The position numbers and the translations under genes were made by a program. From Agapetus fuscipes (lineage: Eukaryota > Arthropoda > Insecta > Trichoptera > Glossosomatidae): a stretch of 64,000 nt of DNA. Positions 29,301 to 42,083 of the stretch are shown piece by piece; the stretch's first letter is position 1, and every line of letters begins with the position of its first letter. The notes under the pieces were generated by a model, which was given only the letters and a program-made list of their open reading frames with translations, did no database searches and had not been told where the DNA came from. The stretch lies in NCBI GenBank assembly GCA_951799405.1, contig CATOGX010000038.1, positions 27,579 through 91,578 on the forward strand, read 5' to 3'.

Positions 29301-31795
29301 CACTTTTTTTCTTCCGAAATCATAGTGATACTAATCAGGAAGCATTATATGCAGTCACATTTTTGTGCATATTTTTTAAGTTTGTGAAAAATAAATTTTA
29401 AAATTTTTCATACTTTACAGATTTCAAATTTTTTGTGCTGGAAGATTGTGGGAGAACGAAATCATAAGCACCCATTTTTTTTCATCCGAAATGATAGTGA
29501 CGCTAATCAGGAAGCATTATATGCAGTCACATTTTTGTGCATATTTTTTAAGTTTGTGAAAAAAAAATCTTTAAATTTTTCATACTTTACAGATTTTAAA
29601 ATTTTGTGCTGGAAGATTGTGAGAGAACGAAATCATAAGCACCCACTTTTTTTCATCCGAAATGATAGTGACGCTAATCAGAAAGCATTATATGCAGTCA
29701 CATTTTTGTGCATATTTTTTAAGTTTGTGAAAAAAAAATCTTAAAATTTTTCATACTTTACAGATTTCAAAATTTTGTGCTGGAAGATTGTGAGAGAACG
29801 AAATCATAAGCACCCACTTTTTTTCATCCGAAATGATGGTGACGCTAATCAGGAAGCATTATATGCAGTCACATTTTTGTGCATATTTTGTAAGTTTGTG
29901 AAAAAAAAATCTTTAAATTTTTCATACCTTACAGATTTTAAAAATTTTGTGCTGGAAGATTGTGAGAGAACGAAATCATAAGCACCCACTTTTTTTCTTC
30001 CGAAATGATAGTGACGCTAATCAGGAAGCTTTCTATGCAGTCACATTTTTGTGCATATTTTTTAAGTTTGTGAAAAAAAAATCTTAAAATTTTTCATACT
30101 TTACAGATTTTAAAAATTTTGTGCTGGAAGATTGTGAGAGAACGAAATCATAAGCACCCACTTTTTTTCTTGCGAAATCATAGTGATACTAATCAGGAAG
30201 CATTATATGCAGTCACATTTTTGTGCATATTTTTTAAGTTTTTGAAAAATAAATTTTAAAATTTTTCATACTTTACAGATTTCAAATTTTTTGTGCTGGA
30301 AGATTGTGGGAGAACGAAATCATAAGCACCCATTTTTTTTCATCCGAAATGATAGTGACGCTAATCAGGAAGCATTATATGCAGTCACATTTTTGTGCAT
30401 ATTTTTTAAGTTTGTGAAAAAAAAATCTTAAAATTTTTCATACTTAACAGATTTCAAAATTTTGTGCTGGAAGATTGTGAGAGAACGAAATCATAAGCAC
30501 CCTTTTTTTTTCATCCGAAATGATAGTGACGCTAATCAGAAAGCATGATATGCAGTCACATTTTTGTGCATATTTTTTAAGTTTGTGAAAAAAAAATCTT
30601 TAAATTTTTCATACTTTACAGATTTTAAAAATTTTGTGCTGGAAGATTGTGAGAGAGCGAAATCATAAGCACCCACTTTTTTTCATCCGAAATGATAGTG
30701 ACACTAATCAGGAAGCATTAAATGCAGTCACATTTTTGTGCATATTTTTTAAGTTTGTGAAAAATAAATTTTAAAATTTTTCATACTTTACAGATTTCAA
30801 ATTTTTTGTGCTGGAAGATTGTGGGAGAACGAAATCATAAGCACCCACTTTTTTTCATCCGAAATGATAGTGACGCTAATCAGGAAGCATTATATGCAGT
30901 CACATTTTTGTGCATATTTTGTAAGTTTGTGAAAAAAAAATCTTAAAATTTTTCATACTTAACAGATTTCAAAATTTTGTGCTGGAAGATTGTGAGAGAA
31001 CGAAATCATAAGCACCCACTTTTTTTCTTCCGAAATCATAGTGATACTAATCAGGAAGCATTATATGCAGTCACATTTTTGTGCATATTTTTTAAGTTTG
31101 TGAAAAATAAATTTTAAAATTTTTCATACTTTACAGATTTCAAATTTTTTGTGCTGGAAGATTGTGGGAGAACGAAATCATAAGCACCCACTTGTTTTCA
31201 TCCGAAATGATAGTGACGCTAATCAGAAAGCATTATATGCAGTCACATTTTTGTGCATATTTTTTAAGTTTGTGAAAAAAAAATCTTTAAATTTTTCATA
31301 CTTTACAGATTTTAAAAATTTTGTGCTGGAAGATTATGAGAGAACGAAATCATAAGCACCCACTTTTTTTCTTCCGAAATCATAGTGATACTAATCAGGA
31401 AGCATTATATGCAGTCAAATTTTTGTGCATATTTTGTAAGTTTGTGAAAAAAAAATCTTAAAATTTTTCATACTTAACAGATTTCAAAATTTTGTGCTGG
31501 AAGATTGTGAGAGAACGAAATCATAAGCACCCACTTTTTTTCTTCCGAAATGATAGTGACGCTAATCAGAAAGCATTATATGCAGTCACATTTTTGTGCA
31601 TATTTTTTAAGTTTGTGAAAAAAAAATCTTAAAATTTTTCATACTTTACAGATTTCAAAATTTTTGTGCTGGAAGATTGTGGGAGAACGAAATCATAAGC
31701 ACCCTTTTTTTTTCATCCGAAATGATATTGACTTTTATTAGGAAGCATTATATGCAGTCACATTTTTGTGCATATTTTTTAAGTTTGTGAAAAAA

Positions 31796-31815
31796 AAATC
31801 TTAAATCCCACAATC
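31796..31815. other. Satellite inversion junction
   Basis: The left arm stops inside the AT part of a monomer (AAATCTTAAA) and the right arm starts at once inside the GC-richer part read backwards (TCCCACAATC). There is no spacer and no transposon at the joint. It is a simple breakpoint between two oppositely oriented arrays at about 31805/31806. Confidence 0.9.
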
Positions 31816-34800
31816 TTCCAGCACAAGAATTTTGAAATCTGTAAAGTATGAAAAATTTTAAGATTTTATTTTTCACAACCTTAAAAAATATGCACAAAAA
31901 TGTGACTGCATAAAACGCTTTATGGTTAGCGTCACTATCATTTCTGATGAAAAAAAGTGGGTGCTTATGATTTCGTTCTCCCACAATCTTCCAGCACAAA
32001 CATTTTGAAATCTGTAAAGTATGAAAAATTTTAAGATTTTTTTTTCACAACCTTAAAAAATATGCACAAAAATGTGACTGCATATAATGCTTCCTGATAA
32101 GTATCACTATCATTTCGGAAGAAAAAAAGTGGGTGCTTATGATTTCGTTCTCCTACAATCTTCCAGCACAAAAATTTTGAAATCTGTAAAGTATGAAAAA
32201 TTTTAAGATTTATTTTTCACAACCTTAAAAAATTTGCACAAAAATTTGACTGCATATGACGCTTTCTGATTAGTGTCACTATCATTTCGGAAGAAAACAA
32301 GTGGGTGCTTATGATTTCGTTCTCCCACAATCTTCCAGCACAAAAATATTGAAATCTGTAAAGTATGAAAAATTTTAAGATTTTTTTTACACAAACTTAA
32401 AAAATATGCACAAAAATGTGACTGCATATGACGCTTCCTGATTAGTGTCACTATCATTTTGGAAGAAAAAAAAGGGTGCTTATGATTTCGTTCTCCCACA
32501 ATCTTCCAGCACAAAAATTTTGAAATCTGTAAAGTATGAAAAATTTTAAGATTTTTTTTTCACAACCTTAAAAAATATGCACAAAAATGTGACTGCATAT
32601 AATACTTCCTGATTAGTATCACTATCATTTCGGAAGAAAAAAAGTGGGTGCTTATGATTTCGTTCTCCTACAATCTTCCAGCACAAAAATTTTGAAATCT
32701 GTAAAGTATGAAAAATTTTAAGATTTTTTGTTCACAACCTTTAAAAATATGCACAAAAATGTGACTGCATATAATGCTTCCTGATTAGTATCACTATCAT
32801 TTCGGAAGAAAAAAAGTGGGTGCTTATGATTTCGTTCTCTCACAATCTTCCAGCACAAAATTTTTAAAATCTGTAAAGTATGAAAAGTTTTAAGATTTAT
32901 TTTTCACAACCTTAAAAAATATGCACAGAAATGTGACTGCAAATAATGCTTTATGATTAGTATCACTATCATTTTGGATGAAAAAAGTGGGTGCTTATGA
33001 TTTCGTTCTCCCACAATCTTCCAGCACAAGAATTTTGAAATCTGTAAAGTATGAAAAATTTTAAGATTTATTTTTCACAACTTTAAAAAATATGCACAAA
33101 AATGTGACTGCATATGACGCTTCCTGATTAGTGTCACTATCATTTCGGAAGAAAAAAAGTGGGTGCTTATGATTTCGTTCTCCCACAATCTTCCAGCACA
33201 AAAATATTGAAATCTGTAAAGTATGAAAAATTTTAAGATTTTTTTTACACAAACTTAAAAAATATGCACAAAAATGTGACTGCATATAATGCTTTATGAA
33301 TAGCTTCACTATCATTTCGGAAGAAAAAAAGGGGATGTTTATGATTTCGTTCTCCTACAATCTTCCAGCACAAAAATATTGAAATCTGTAAAGTATGAAA
33401 AATTTTAAGATTTTATTTTTCACAACCTTAAAAAATATGCACAAAAATGTGACTGCATAAAACGCTTTATGGTTAGCGTCACTATCATTTCTGATGAAAA
33501 AAAGTGGGTGCTTATGATTTCGTTCTCCCACAATCTTCCAGCACAAAAATTTTGAAATCTGTAAAGTATGAAAAATTTTAAGATTTTTTTTTCACAACCT
33601 TAAAAAATATGCACAAAAATGTGACTGCATATAATGCTTCCTGATTAGTATTACTATCATTTCGGAAGAAAAAAAGTGGGTGCTTATGATTTCGTTCTCC
33701 TACAATCTTCCAGCACAAAAATTTTGAAATCTGTAAAGTATGAAAAATTTTAAGATTTATTTTTCACAACCTTTAAGAATATGCACAAAAATGTGACTGC
33801 ATATGACGCTTTCTGATTAGTGTCACTATCATTTCAGAAGAAAACAAGTGGGTGCTTATGATTTCGTTCTCCCACAATCTTCCAGCACAAAAATATTGAA
33901 ATCTGTAAAGTATGAAAAATTTTAAGATTTTTTTTACACAAACTTAAAAAATATGCACAAAAATGTGACTGCATATGACGCTTCCTGATTAGTGTCACTA
34001 TCATTTTGGAAGAAAAAAAAAGGGTGCTTATGATTTCGTTCTCCCACAATCTTCCAGCACAAAAATTTTGAAATCTGTAAAGTATGAAAAATTTTAAGAT
34101 TTTTTTTTCACAACCTTAAAAAATATGCACAGAAATGTGACTGCAAATAATGCTTCCTGATTAGTATCACTATCATTTCGGAAGAAAAAAAGTGGGTGCT
34201 TATGATTTCGTTCTCCTACAATCTTCCAGCACAAAAATTTTGAAATCTGTAAAGTATGAAAAAATTTAAGATTTTTTGTTCACAACCTTTAAAAATATGC
34301 ACAAAAATGTGACTGCATATAATGCTTCCTGATTAGTATCACTATCATTTCGGAAGAAAAAAAGTGGGTGCTTATGATTTCGTTCTCTCACAATCTTCCA
34401 GCACAAAATTTTTAAAATCTGTAAAGTATGAAAAATTTTAAGATTTATTTTTCACAACCTTAAAAAATATGCACAGAAATGTGACTGCAAATAATGCTTT
34501 ATGATTAGTATCACTATCATTTTGGATGAAAAAAAGTGGGTGCTTATGATTTCGTTCTCCCACAATCTTCCAGCACAAGAATTTTGAAATCTGTAAAGTA
34601 TGAAAAATTTTAAGATTTATTTTTCACAACCTTAAAAAATATGCACAAAAATGTGACTGCATATGACGCTTCCTGATTAGTGTCACTATCATTTCGGAAG
34701 AAAAAAAGTGGGTGCTTATGATTTCGTTCTCCCACAATCTTCCAGCACAAAAATATTGAAATCTGTAAAGTATGAAAAATTTTAAGATTTTTTTTACACA

Positions 34801-36547
34801 AACTTAAAAAATATGCACAAAAATGTGACTGCATATAATGCTTTATGAATAGCTTCACTATCATTTCGGAAGAAAAAAAGGGGATGTTAATGATTTCGTT
34901 CTCCTACAATCTTCCAGCACTCCAGTTCCAGAAATCTGTGAAGTATGAAAAATTTTAAGATTTTATTTTTCACAACCTTAAAAAATATGCACAAAAATGT
35001 GACTGGATAAAACGCTTTATGGTTAGCGTCACTATCATTTTTGATGAAAAAAAGTGGGTGCTTATGATTTCGTTCTCCCACAATCTTCCAGCACAAAAAT
35101 TTTGAAATCTGTAAAGTATGAAAAATTTTAAGATTTTTTTTTCACAACCATAAAAAATATGCACAAAAATGTGACTGCATGTAATGCTTCCTGATTAGTA
35201 TTACTATCATTTCGGAAGAAAAAAAGTGGGTGCTTATGATTTCGTTCTCCTACAATCTTCCAGCACAAAAATTTTGAAATCTGTTAAGTATGAAAAATTT
35301 TAAGATTTATTTTTCACAACCTTAAAGAATATGCACAAAAATGTGACTGCATATGACGCTTTCTGATTAGTGTCACTATCATTTCGGAAGAAAACAAGTG
35401 GGTGCTTATGATTTCGTTCTCATACAATCTTCCAGCACAAAAATATTGAAATCTGTAAAGTATGAAAAATTTTAAGATTTTTTTTACACAAACTTAAAAA
35501 ATATGCACAAAAATGTGACTGCATATGACGCTTCCTGATTAGTGTCACTATCATTTTGGAAGAAAAAAAAGGGTGCTTATTATTTCGTTCTCCCACAATC
35601 TTCCAGCACAAAAATTTTGAAATCTGTAAAGTATGAAAAATTTTAAGATTTTTTTTTCACAACCTTAAAAAATATGCACAAAAATGTGACTGCATATAAT
35701 GCTTCCTGATTAGTATCACTATCATTTCGGAAGAAAAAAAGTGGGTGCTTATGATTTCGTTCTCCTACAATCTTCCAGCACAAAAATTTTGAAATCTGTA
35801 AAGTATGAAAATTTTTAAGATTTTTGTTCACAACCTTTAAAAATATGCACAAAAATGTGACTGCATATAATGCTTCCTGATTAGTATCACTATCATTTCG
35901 GAAGAAAAAAAGTGGGTGCTTATGATTTCGTTCTCTCACAATCTTCCAGCACAAAATTTTTAAAATCTGTAAAGTATGAAAAATTTTAAGATTTATTTTT
36001 CACAACCTTAAAAAATATGCACAGAAATGTGACTGCAAATAATGCTTTATGATTAGTATCACTATCATTTTGGATGAAAAAAAGTGGGTGCTTATGATTT
36101 CGTTCTCCCACAATCTTCCAGCACAAGAATTTTGAAATCTGTAAAGTATGAAAAATTTTAAGATTTATTTTTCACAACCTTAAAAAATATGCACAAAAAT
36201 GTGACTGCATATGACGCTTCCTGATTAGTGTCACTATCATTTCGGAAGAAAAAAAGTGGGTGCTTATGATTTCGTTCTCCCACAATCTTCCAGCACAAAA
36301 ATATTGAAATCTGTAAAGTATGAAAAATTTTAAGATTTTTTTTACACAAACTTAAAAAATATGCACAAAAATGTGACTGCATATAATGCTTTATGAATAG
36401 CTTCACTATCATTTCGGAAGAAAAAAAGGGGATGTTTATGATTTCGTTCTCCTACAATCTTCCAGCACAAAAATATTGAAATCTGTGAAGTATGAAAAAT
36501 TTTAAAATTTTTTTTTCACAACCTTAAAAAATATGCACAAAAATTTT
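31806..36547 (-). repeat. Satellite DNA array, inverted right arm, 1,548-bp (9-monomer) higher-order unit
   Basis: From 31,806 the same ~172-bp monomer runs in the opposite orientation (CTTCCAGCAC now reads on +), for about 27-28 monomers. Its monomers differ from the left arm, for example GCTTTATGATTAG, GCTTTATGAATAGC and AATATTGAAATC variants. A private variant GGGGATG occurs at 33331, 34880 and 36428, spacing 1,549 and 1,548 bp, so nine monomers form a higher-order unit repeated three times. The array fades out near 36,547 in non-satellite sequence that begins TTTTATTGCTTTG. Confidence 0.96.
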
Positions 36548-37899
36548 ATTGCTTTGTTTACTTCCTTATATACTTAGCCATCATTAAAAAATATAAAAAT
36601 ATAGTTTGTATGTTTCGTTGTAGCACAAAATTCCATACCGTTAAATGTGCATTTACTATGAAGAACTGGGGTATGTGGTTAATTTTTATATATTTTTCAG
36701 TAGTTTTACGTATGCTTTATTTGTTTGGATTATTTAATTTATTTAATTTGTACTTTAATCACATTTAAATTTACTTTTTATAATTATTTTTATAATGTGG
36801 GGAAATTCAATTTTTCCCAACTGTCAGGCTGGCACCCACAGAGTATTATAGGTTTATAGAGATCCCACTGAATAAAAAAAAGGGGAATGCCCGAATCTTA
36901 GCCACCTATGAGTTTTATATGGAAGCTTTTGATAATATTATGGAATGTATAATATCATTTATACCTAAAATTTATTTCAAATATTTTTGATATTATAGGA
37001 AACTAATGGTGAGGTCATGTCAAATAAAAGTTTTTTTTTTTGTTTTAAAAATTTATATCTTTTAAAATAAAATATACAAGTTTACACAAATATACATTCT
37101 TAAATAATACACCGAACTACATTTTGGTTTTAAGCTAAATTAAGGTAATTAAGGTTTTGGCAAATTAGGTTAAAATAATGGACATCATTTTGAAAGTTTG
37201 ATGTCAATTAAAGTTTATTTAGAGGCACTAGTATTTTTTAGCTGGAACGTAACAAAAACATGAAGGTTTTTTGTACTTTATAGCTGTCTTATATTTGTGA
37301 ACGAATTTTTTTTGAGGTTACGACGGAAATACGTTGTCCGGCACCAGGCCACCAATACACCATTTTCACGCACTTTTTTCACTCACAAAGTATTATATTC
37401 TTTTCAAATAACTTTTTGCACAATTTAACGCCTGTGAAAACAGCCAAAAACAGCATTCAACGGTTAAAAACTTACGACCCCACGCCAAGCAAGCGTTATC
37501 TGTGGGCGCCATTTTGGCTGTCAAGGGAATATCGGTAATACCAAACAGTAGTTTCCTACTATTATTGTGGACAAGAACCAATAAAGCATTATCTACTGGT
37601 AGTGTAAGGAAGCTTGTGGTCAATATCGTTTGTATGGAAGATTCTTAGGCATGCTGGCACCTGTCAGGCTGTCTTCACACCGGTTCTTTTTTTTTATCTA
37701 GAAGAAAAAATAATACCAAGAGAATGTCATTCATTCGCTGTGATTCCCGAGAGTAGTAACGGTTGACAAAACTCCCGTGTATTTTAATATTCTCTCCTCA
37801 AATACTGTCACATTCAGTGAGAGGAATAAAGATTTGATAACTTATGTAACTAAACATAACCTGCAAAGTATTCATCAGTTTGTGTTCAAGTTTTAAACG
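36548..37899. other. AT-rich spacer between satellite and HCCS, with the likely HCCS promoter
   Basis: No gene was recognised in this 1.35-kb stretch. It is low-complexity and AT-rich, with a few short blocks that look like old repeats, such as the two CTGTCAGGCTG words near 36,820 and 37,660. The last 150-200 bases before 37,900 presumably hold the HCCS promoter and 5' UTR because the start codon of that gene follows directly. No clear TATA box or initiator could be fixed. Confidence 0.4.
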
Positions 37900-38082
37900 A
37901 TGGGGAAAACAGTGTCAGCTGCAGAAGTCGTCGCTTCACAGCTCCTGAAGGAAGACGTGAAGAAAGCGTCTCCTCCACCAGAATGCCCCATGCACAAAGA
38001 GCACAAACCAGCGCCAAAGATATCAGAATGTCCTGTCCAACACGGAGACGCTGGAAAAGACGACATCAATCCCCTCAACATG
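37900..38082 (+). CDS. HCCS: Holocytochrome c synthase, first coding exon (partial gene)
   Basis: This exon encodes the N-terminal 61 residues of cytochrome c heme lyase, the enzyme of the mitochondrial intermembrane space that joins heme to apocytochrome c (and c1 in animals). Two Cys-Pro heme-regulatory motifs are visible, ECPMH at residues 28-32 and ECPVQ at 43-47. The exon ends in INPLNM, the conserved point that leads into the MPPPNQ block of the family. The ATG follows a purine-rich ACG context, and the exon closes in phase 0 at a GTATTT donor (38,083). Residues 1-27 form the usual short variable leader. The catalytic domain is in later exons that could not be found before base 59,000, so the intron is at least 20 kb long or the exon is separated from the rest of its gene. 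Recognition rests on the motif pair and the exon end. Confidence 0.85.
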
Positions 38083-38366
38083 GTATTTATCCATTTATTA
38101 TTTTGGTTTACGGTTCAAGAAATTTGGACCCTGAACGTGCCACAGTGTCTGGAATCAGGGCTATCCTTGTTATTTGTATAAATGTTATGTTACACGGAGT
38201 TCATGTAAATGGTGTATACTCGGGGTAGCAAATATTTTTTATTCCTCTTCATACCATCACACAATGACCCTCGCAACGACTGACCGGACCATTTAGTAAT
38301 CATAAGCCACCTGATGATGCAAATGGTTTGTTAATGAAACCAGTCGTGAAACTTTATATACTCAAT

Positions 38367-38620
38367 CGGGGCTATTCTTAGACATTTTAGTCGTCGGCTG
38401 AGCCCAAGCTTTGACAAACTAATGATGCATTTGTATGAAGACCTGTAAATCCAAGATGGTTGCAACTGAACAGCTGATTTGTTTTCATACAAATATTACA
38501 AAATTCGTTAGGTAAGAATGACCGTGGTGATGAAACTTCCAGACCGGCCACCATTTTTTTGTCAAAAACTCTATGAAGCGTGGGCTCAACCGACGACTAC
38601 AATGTCTAAGAATAGCCCCG
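38367..38620. mobile_element. MITE with ~45-bp terminal inverted repeats (GGGGCTATTC type)
   Basis: The left end CGGGGCTATTCTTAGACATT and its inverted copy at the right end (AATGTCTAAGAATAGCCCCG) bound a 254-bp element. The pairing continues inward past the TAGTCGTCGG word. There is no coding capacity. No clear target duplication was seen. The interior contains a word block about bottom-strand CAGCTGTT and AAGATGG that recurs in the element at 56,108. Confidence 0.75.
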
Positions 38621-38659
38621 TTTGTAATTAAATACAAAGATTTTGTATTTTTTATCTTA

Positions 38660-39260
38660 CAAAAAATGGTAAACTGCCATTCTTCGGTAGGTAGGTACAT
38701 TTTGGAAAAGGAGGCAGTCAATTTGAGGGTGTTGTGCCCATAGAATTTTTTTCAAAATATTATATTTTGTAGGTAATTACATAAGAAATATTTCTATTAA
38801 TAATAAATTTTGCCCTTCCTACATTTTCTTGGGGAAAAAAATATCTCAAGCTGCACAGTTTGTATGAAAACTGCGATTCTTCGGTAGGTACATTTTGGAA
38901 AAGGAGGCAGTCAATTTGAGGGTATTGTGCCCATAGAATTTTTTTCAAAATATTATATTTTGTAGGTTGTTATATAAGCAATATTTTTATTAATAATAAA
39001 TTTTGCCCTTCCTACATTTTCTTGGGGAAAAAAATATCTCAAGCTGCACAGTTTGTATGAAAACTGCGATTCTTCGGTAGGTACATTTTGGAAAAGGAGG
39101 CAGTCAATTTGAGGGTGTAGTGCCCATAGAATTTTTTTCAAAATATTATATTTTGTAGGTTATTACATAAGCAATATTTCTATTAATAATAAATTGTGCC
39201 CTTCTGGCATCTTCTTGGGGATCATAAGTTGCACAGTTATATGAAAATCGCGATCTTTCG
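38660..39260. repeat. Tandem repeat, ~193-bp unit, three copies plus a decayed end
   Basis: The block GAGGCAGTCAATTTGAGGGT recurs at 38711, 38903 and about 39097, so the unit is 192-194 bp. Each unit also contains CCCATAGAATTTTTTTCAAA, TTGCCCTTCCTACATTTTC and TTCGGTAGGTA. A fourth, strongly diverged unit runs to about 39,260. The bottom-strand reading frames of about 62 codons repeat with the unit and are not genes. Confidence 0.85.
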
Positions 39261-41670
39261 ATACATTTCTAGATAGGAGGTTGTTGATTGGAGGTAGGCG
39301 TTCCCTAAAGTTGTATTTTTATTTTTATATTCAAATTTCAAATTCACATAGCCCTGCAACTAATATTTTTTTAGTATGGTTAAAAAAAATGGGTAAAAAT
39401 TCACACCAACACATAAGTCAAGTAAATAACCAATAACAAAATACTTGTATGCTTTTTCCCTAGCAACCCGGCTGAGTGACGACACAATATTGGTCAGCTC
39501 GTTCAAATGTGGACGTCACGTGTCATTTACGTGCATTATTTTCCGGCTATGGTACGTAAAAATACATTTTATAAGAATGTTTTTGAATTAATTGATTTCG
39601 CGCTTTTTTTAGCCCCCCCTACCATAGACAAAGCCTTCGGAAATGTATTTTTTATTTTCCCTACTTGTAGGGAATTTGTTTTTGTTTACAGCATAGGGGG
39701 CTATCTCTGGAGGCTGTTTTCACAAGTCTGCCCAGGGCCAACTGTAAAGGTAACATTGTTTGTTAATATTCTACCTGTAATTAATTATATTTTTGTTGTG
39801 TAAAGAAGGCTACCTAACCCTTTTTTTGCCTTTTTCAAATGTCCTGAGAAAAAGGATACTTCATTTAATTTAGTAGACTCCCCTACATGCTCACGTGTTT
39901 TAGATGAAAACTCCATGGATTGCAAACATCACATGACATCATTTACATTACCTTAAAGCTGAACGGATTAGATCAACCCTCCAAAATTCTTCTCGCTAGC
40001 TCGCAAACATGCCGGGCTTAGTCATATATAGGACAGTTGGTACCAAAAGATAATTATAGTTACATGAAATCCGAAAGTACCCCGCGATAAAACACATCAT
40101 ACATGATTTACAAAAACACATCATACATTAATTATTGTATAAATTTGAAAATATTAAAATTTATGTTTTATTTCAAACATCTACTTTTTATGTATTAAAG
40201 CAAAATAATACATTACTTTTTATTTTTCGAAACAAAAACAATTTTTTTTTATTAATAATTAAAACGTTTGATCTGGGCGTAGGGCCAACCGTTCAGTTTG
40301 ATATTTTTTTCGTGACGGCGTCCGCTCTGTCAATTATTAAGTGATTTATTTTTTGTATTTGTGTTATGAAATCACGCTTTATTAACTTGATTATAATCAT
40401 ATTTTCTCGTTGATCCGCTTGTATAATAAATATGAGTTATTACTCGCGTCGAAATGTACATTTTTGTTACTACGTATAGTGAGGTTATGTGACATGGACT
40501 CTCGAACATTTTTGGATTGTAAACATTTTTCTTGGCAGCAAAATATGTCAGCCTTGTCTGGGACTGCCGTCATTAGCAACCGATACTAAAATATTTGCCT
40601 TTTCCCTAAAAACTCGGCTGGGTGACGAGTGATGACACAGTTTTGTCGAAGTGAATTCATGTGCTGACATCGTGTTAGGTTATCATTTCTCAATAATGGT
40701 TGTATAAAATGAAAAAGGGGTATTTTCTCGGTGGTGACTTAAAATTTTCAAGTATTTATCTTTGTCCTTGCAATTTGCATGCTCAGCATTTAATTTAGAC
40801 AATATTGAGGAATGCTGAAACCAAGTTATAGTAATATTTAATTTATAAGATGTTTTGTCGTTTGTCTTGTCTTGTTTTGAAAAAATATTGTTTTGTAAAT
40901 ATTTACGGAAATCAATAATTAAAAAATACTTATAAAAATGGTTTTATTTTGTTTAACAGGGTAGGTAACCTTGAATAATAAAACGAAAGTAGATAATAAT
41001 ATAAATATAATAATATAGGCATAATAATATTATGTATGTATATATAGTACGATGATATTGTCTATGAATCGTAGTAAAGTTGGCCCCTAGTTACGCCAGA
41101 GTCGCTATTGTCCCATGGATAGATTAGGAAGTATGGTCTATGGTCCAATATGGATACTTGGGTACTTATGCTCAACGGAGGAGTGGCAACTCTAAGTACC
41201 CTACTCTGTGCTCGCAAATTGCGAGTGACTTTTGTTTGATTGCGAGTGTTCTTTTCTTTATCTGAAAGAATCATTTTGCCAGTTAATAATACCATTGATA
41301 ATATTCCCAGATAAAATAAAACTGATAAGTTTTGGAAATTGTAAATCTAAATCCCCTTTCAATAAAATAGAATTTGGATGGACGCCGGCGGATTCCTTGT
41401 TGTTCTACCCTGTGTCATGTGCACAGGGCAGCCAACAGTTCACGGGAGTTTCTTTTTAACCCATGCGAGTTGCAATTACGAGTTGCGAGTTGGTCAATGG
41501 GTGATTTTTGGAGGGTTAGATTAGATAAACTTTTAGGTAGTGTAGAAAACTTTTTGTCTCTTCTAAAGTTGTCAAAAGCATTGTTGAAAGAGCTACCTTT
41601 CATTGATATTTCTGTTAAAGTTTGTAAACGTGCGCTGCGATCATTGCTGATTTTACTTTTCTCATTTTAG

Positions 41671-41867
41671 GTGCTTATTGCCCTCAACTTTTTTGGCACT
41701 GGAAGCTACCAGTTTCCTGTCGGAAACAACATAAATATGGCTGTGTCGCAATCGACAGTCTCAAGGGCCATAAATGAGGTTACAGAGGCACTGAATCATC
41801 CTTCCATATTCAACCATTGGGTGCAATTTCCTAGCTCATTCAGAAAGCTAGATGTTGTGAGAAAAGA
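41671..41867 (+). CDS. Harbinger transposase exon a
   Basis: The exon follows a TTTTCTCATTTTAG acceptor and ends at GA|GTAAGT. It encodes VLIALNFFGTGSYQ, then a helix-turn-helix-like SQSTVSRAINEVTEAL segment, then FPSSFRKLDVVRK. This is the part of HARBI1-type transposases just before the catalytic domain. The first codon here is GTG, an internal Val and not a start. Confidence 0.85.
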
Positions 41868-42083
41868 GTAAGTAATGTTTTAATTACTAGGAGAATTTTC
41901 GCTTTATTAAATGCAATTTAATTTGTGGCAAATGGCGTCCGCACAAATGACGTAAACAGACAAATCGTGATATCACTTCAACAGGTTGCTACGGAGAAAG
42001 TGAACTGAAATTTTGTTATTGGTAGCTAAGGACCCTAGCCATTAGATGATGCTAAGTAAACAGCTTTTCGACTCTTCACATTA

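Larger units (their letters stand above)
1..31805 (+). repeat. Satellite DNA array, ~172-bp monomer, left arm
   Basis: The whole stretch is a head-to-tail array of an AT-rich monomer. The landmark GCTGGAAGATT recurs at 58, 230, 402, 574, 745, 917, 1089, 1261 and 1433, a period of 171-172 bp, so the arm holds about 185 monomers. Each monomer has a short GC-richer part (from GTGCTGGAAGATTG to AAGCACCCA) and an AT part with runs of A and T. Two main variants alternate, one with GTGAAAAATAAATTTT and one with GTGAAAAAAAAATCTT. The array continues past the left edge. Small reading frames of 60-125 codons recur at fixed spacing and are by-products. A 172-bp period is close to a nucleosome repeat, but a centromeric, telomeric or sex-chromosome role cannot be read from the sequence. 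Confidence 0.98.
38083..41670. other. HCCS intron 1 / intergenic stretch without recognised genes
   Basis: Apart from the MITE and the tandem repeat listed separately, this stretch shows only AT-rich sequence and old repeats. A diverged dispersed repeat is seen on the bottom strand at about 39,420-39,500 and 40,560-40,660, with the words GGTTGCTAGGG and TTTTGTTATTGG in the first copy. Related top-strand copies lie at about 41,960-42,060 and 59,320-59,410. Open frames of 60-98 codons at 39.5 and 41.3 kb match no family recognised here. Confidence 0.5.

Noticed and set aside
226..36412. About 30 recurring open frames of 60-125 codons in the satellite (MCWKIVGERNHKHP-type and others)
   Set aside because: They recur with the satellite period, end wherever the 172-bp unit (not a multiple of three) shifts the frame, and have no independent signs of coding. 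They are by-products of the monomer.
1..36547. Hammerhead ribozyme in the satellite monomer
   Set aside because: The bottom strand has CTGATTA or CTGATAA and GAAA words, but CUGANGA is not met and no stem II could be drawn between the boxes.
1..36547. CRISPR-like array
   Set aside because: The repeats are whole ~172-bp monomers without unique spacers, and the genome is eukaryotic.
37476..37512. Bottom-strand mini-exon MAPTDNACLAWG followed by GTAAG, as a gene divergent from HCCS
   Set aside because: Only 12 codons, no partner exon found, and the GCGCCATTTTGGCTG word looks like common promoter or repeat sequence. It was too weak to list.
39507..39803. 98-codon open frame in the HCCS intron
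   Set aside because: It matches no family recognised here, has a hydrophobic composition expected of AT-rich DNA, and lies in repeat-containing sequence.
41374..41670. 98-codon frame as a full N-terminal exon of the Harbinger transposase
   Set aside because: Only NFLSLLKLSK resembles the family, and the spacing to VLIALNFFG is shorter than usual. It is kept as a possibility in the gene entry but not listed as an exon.
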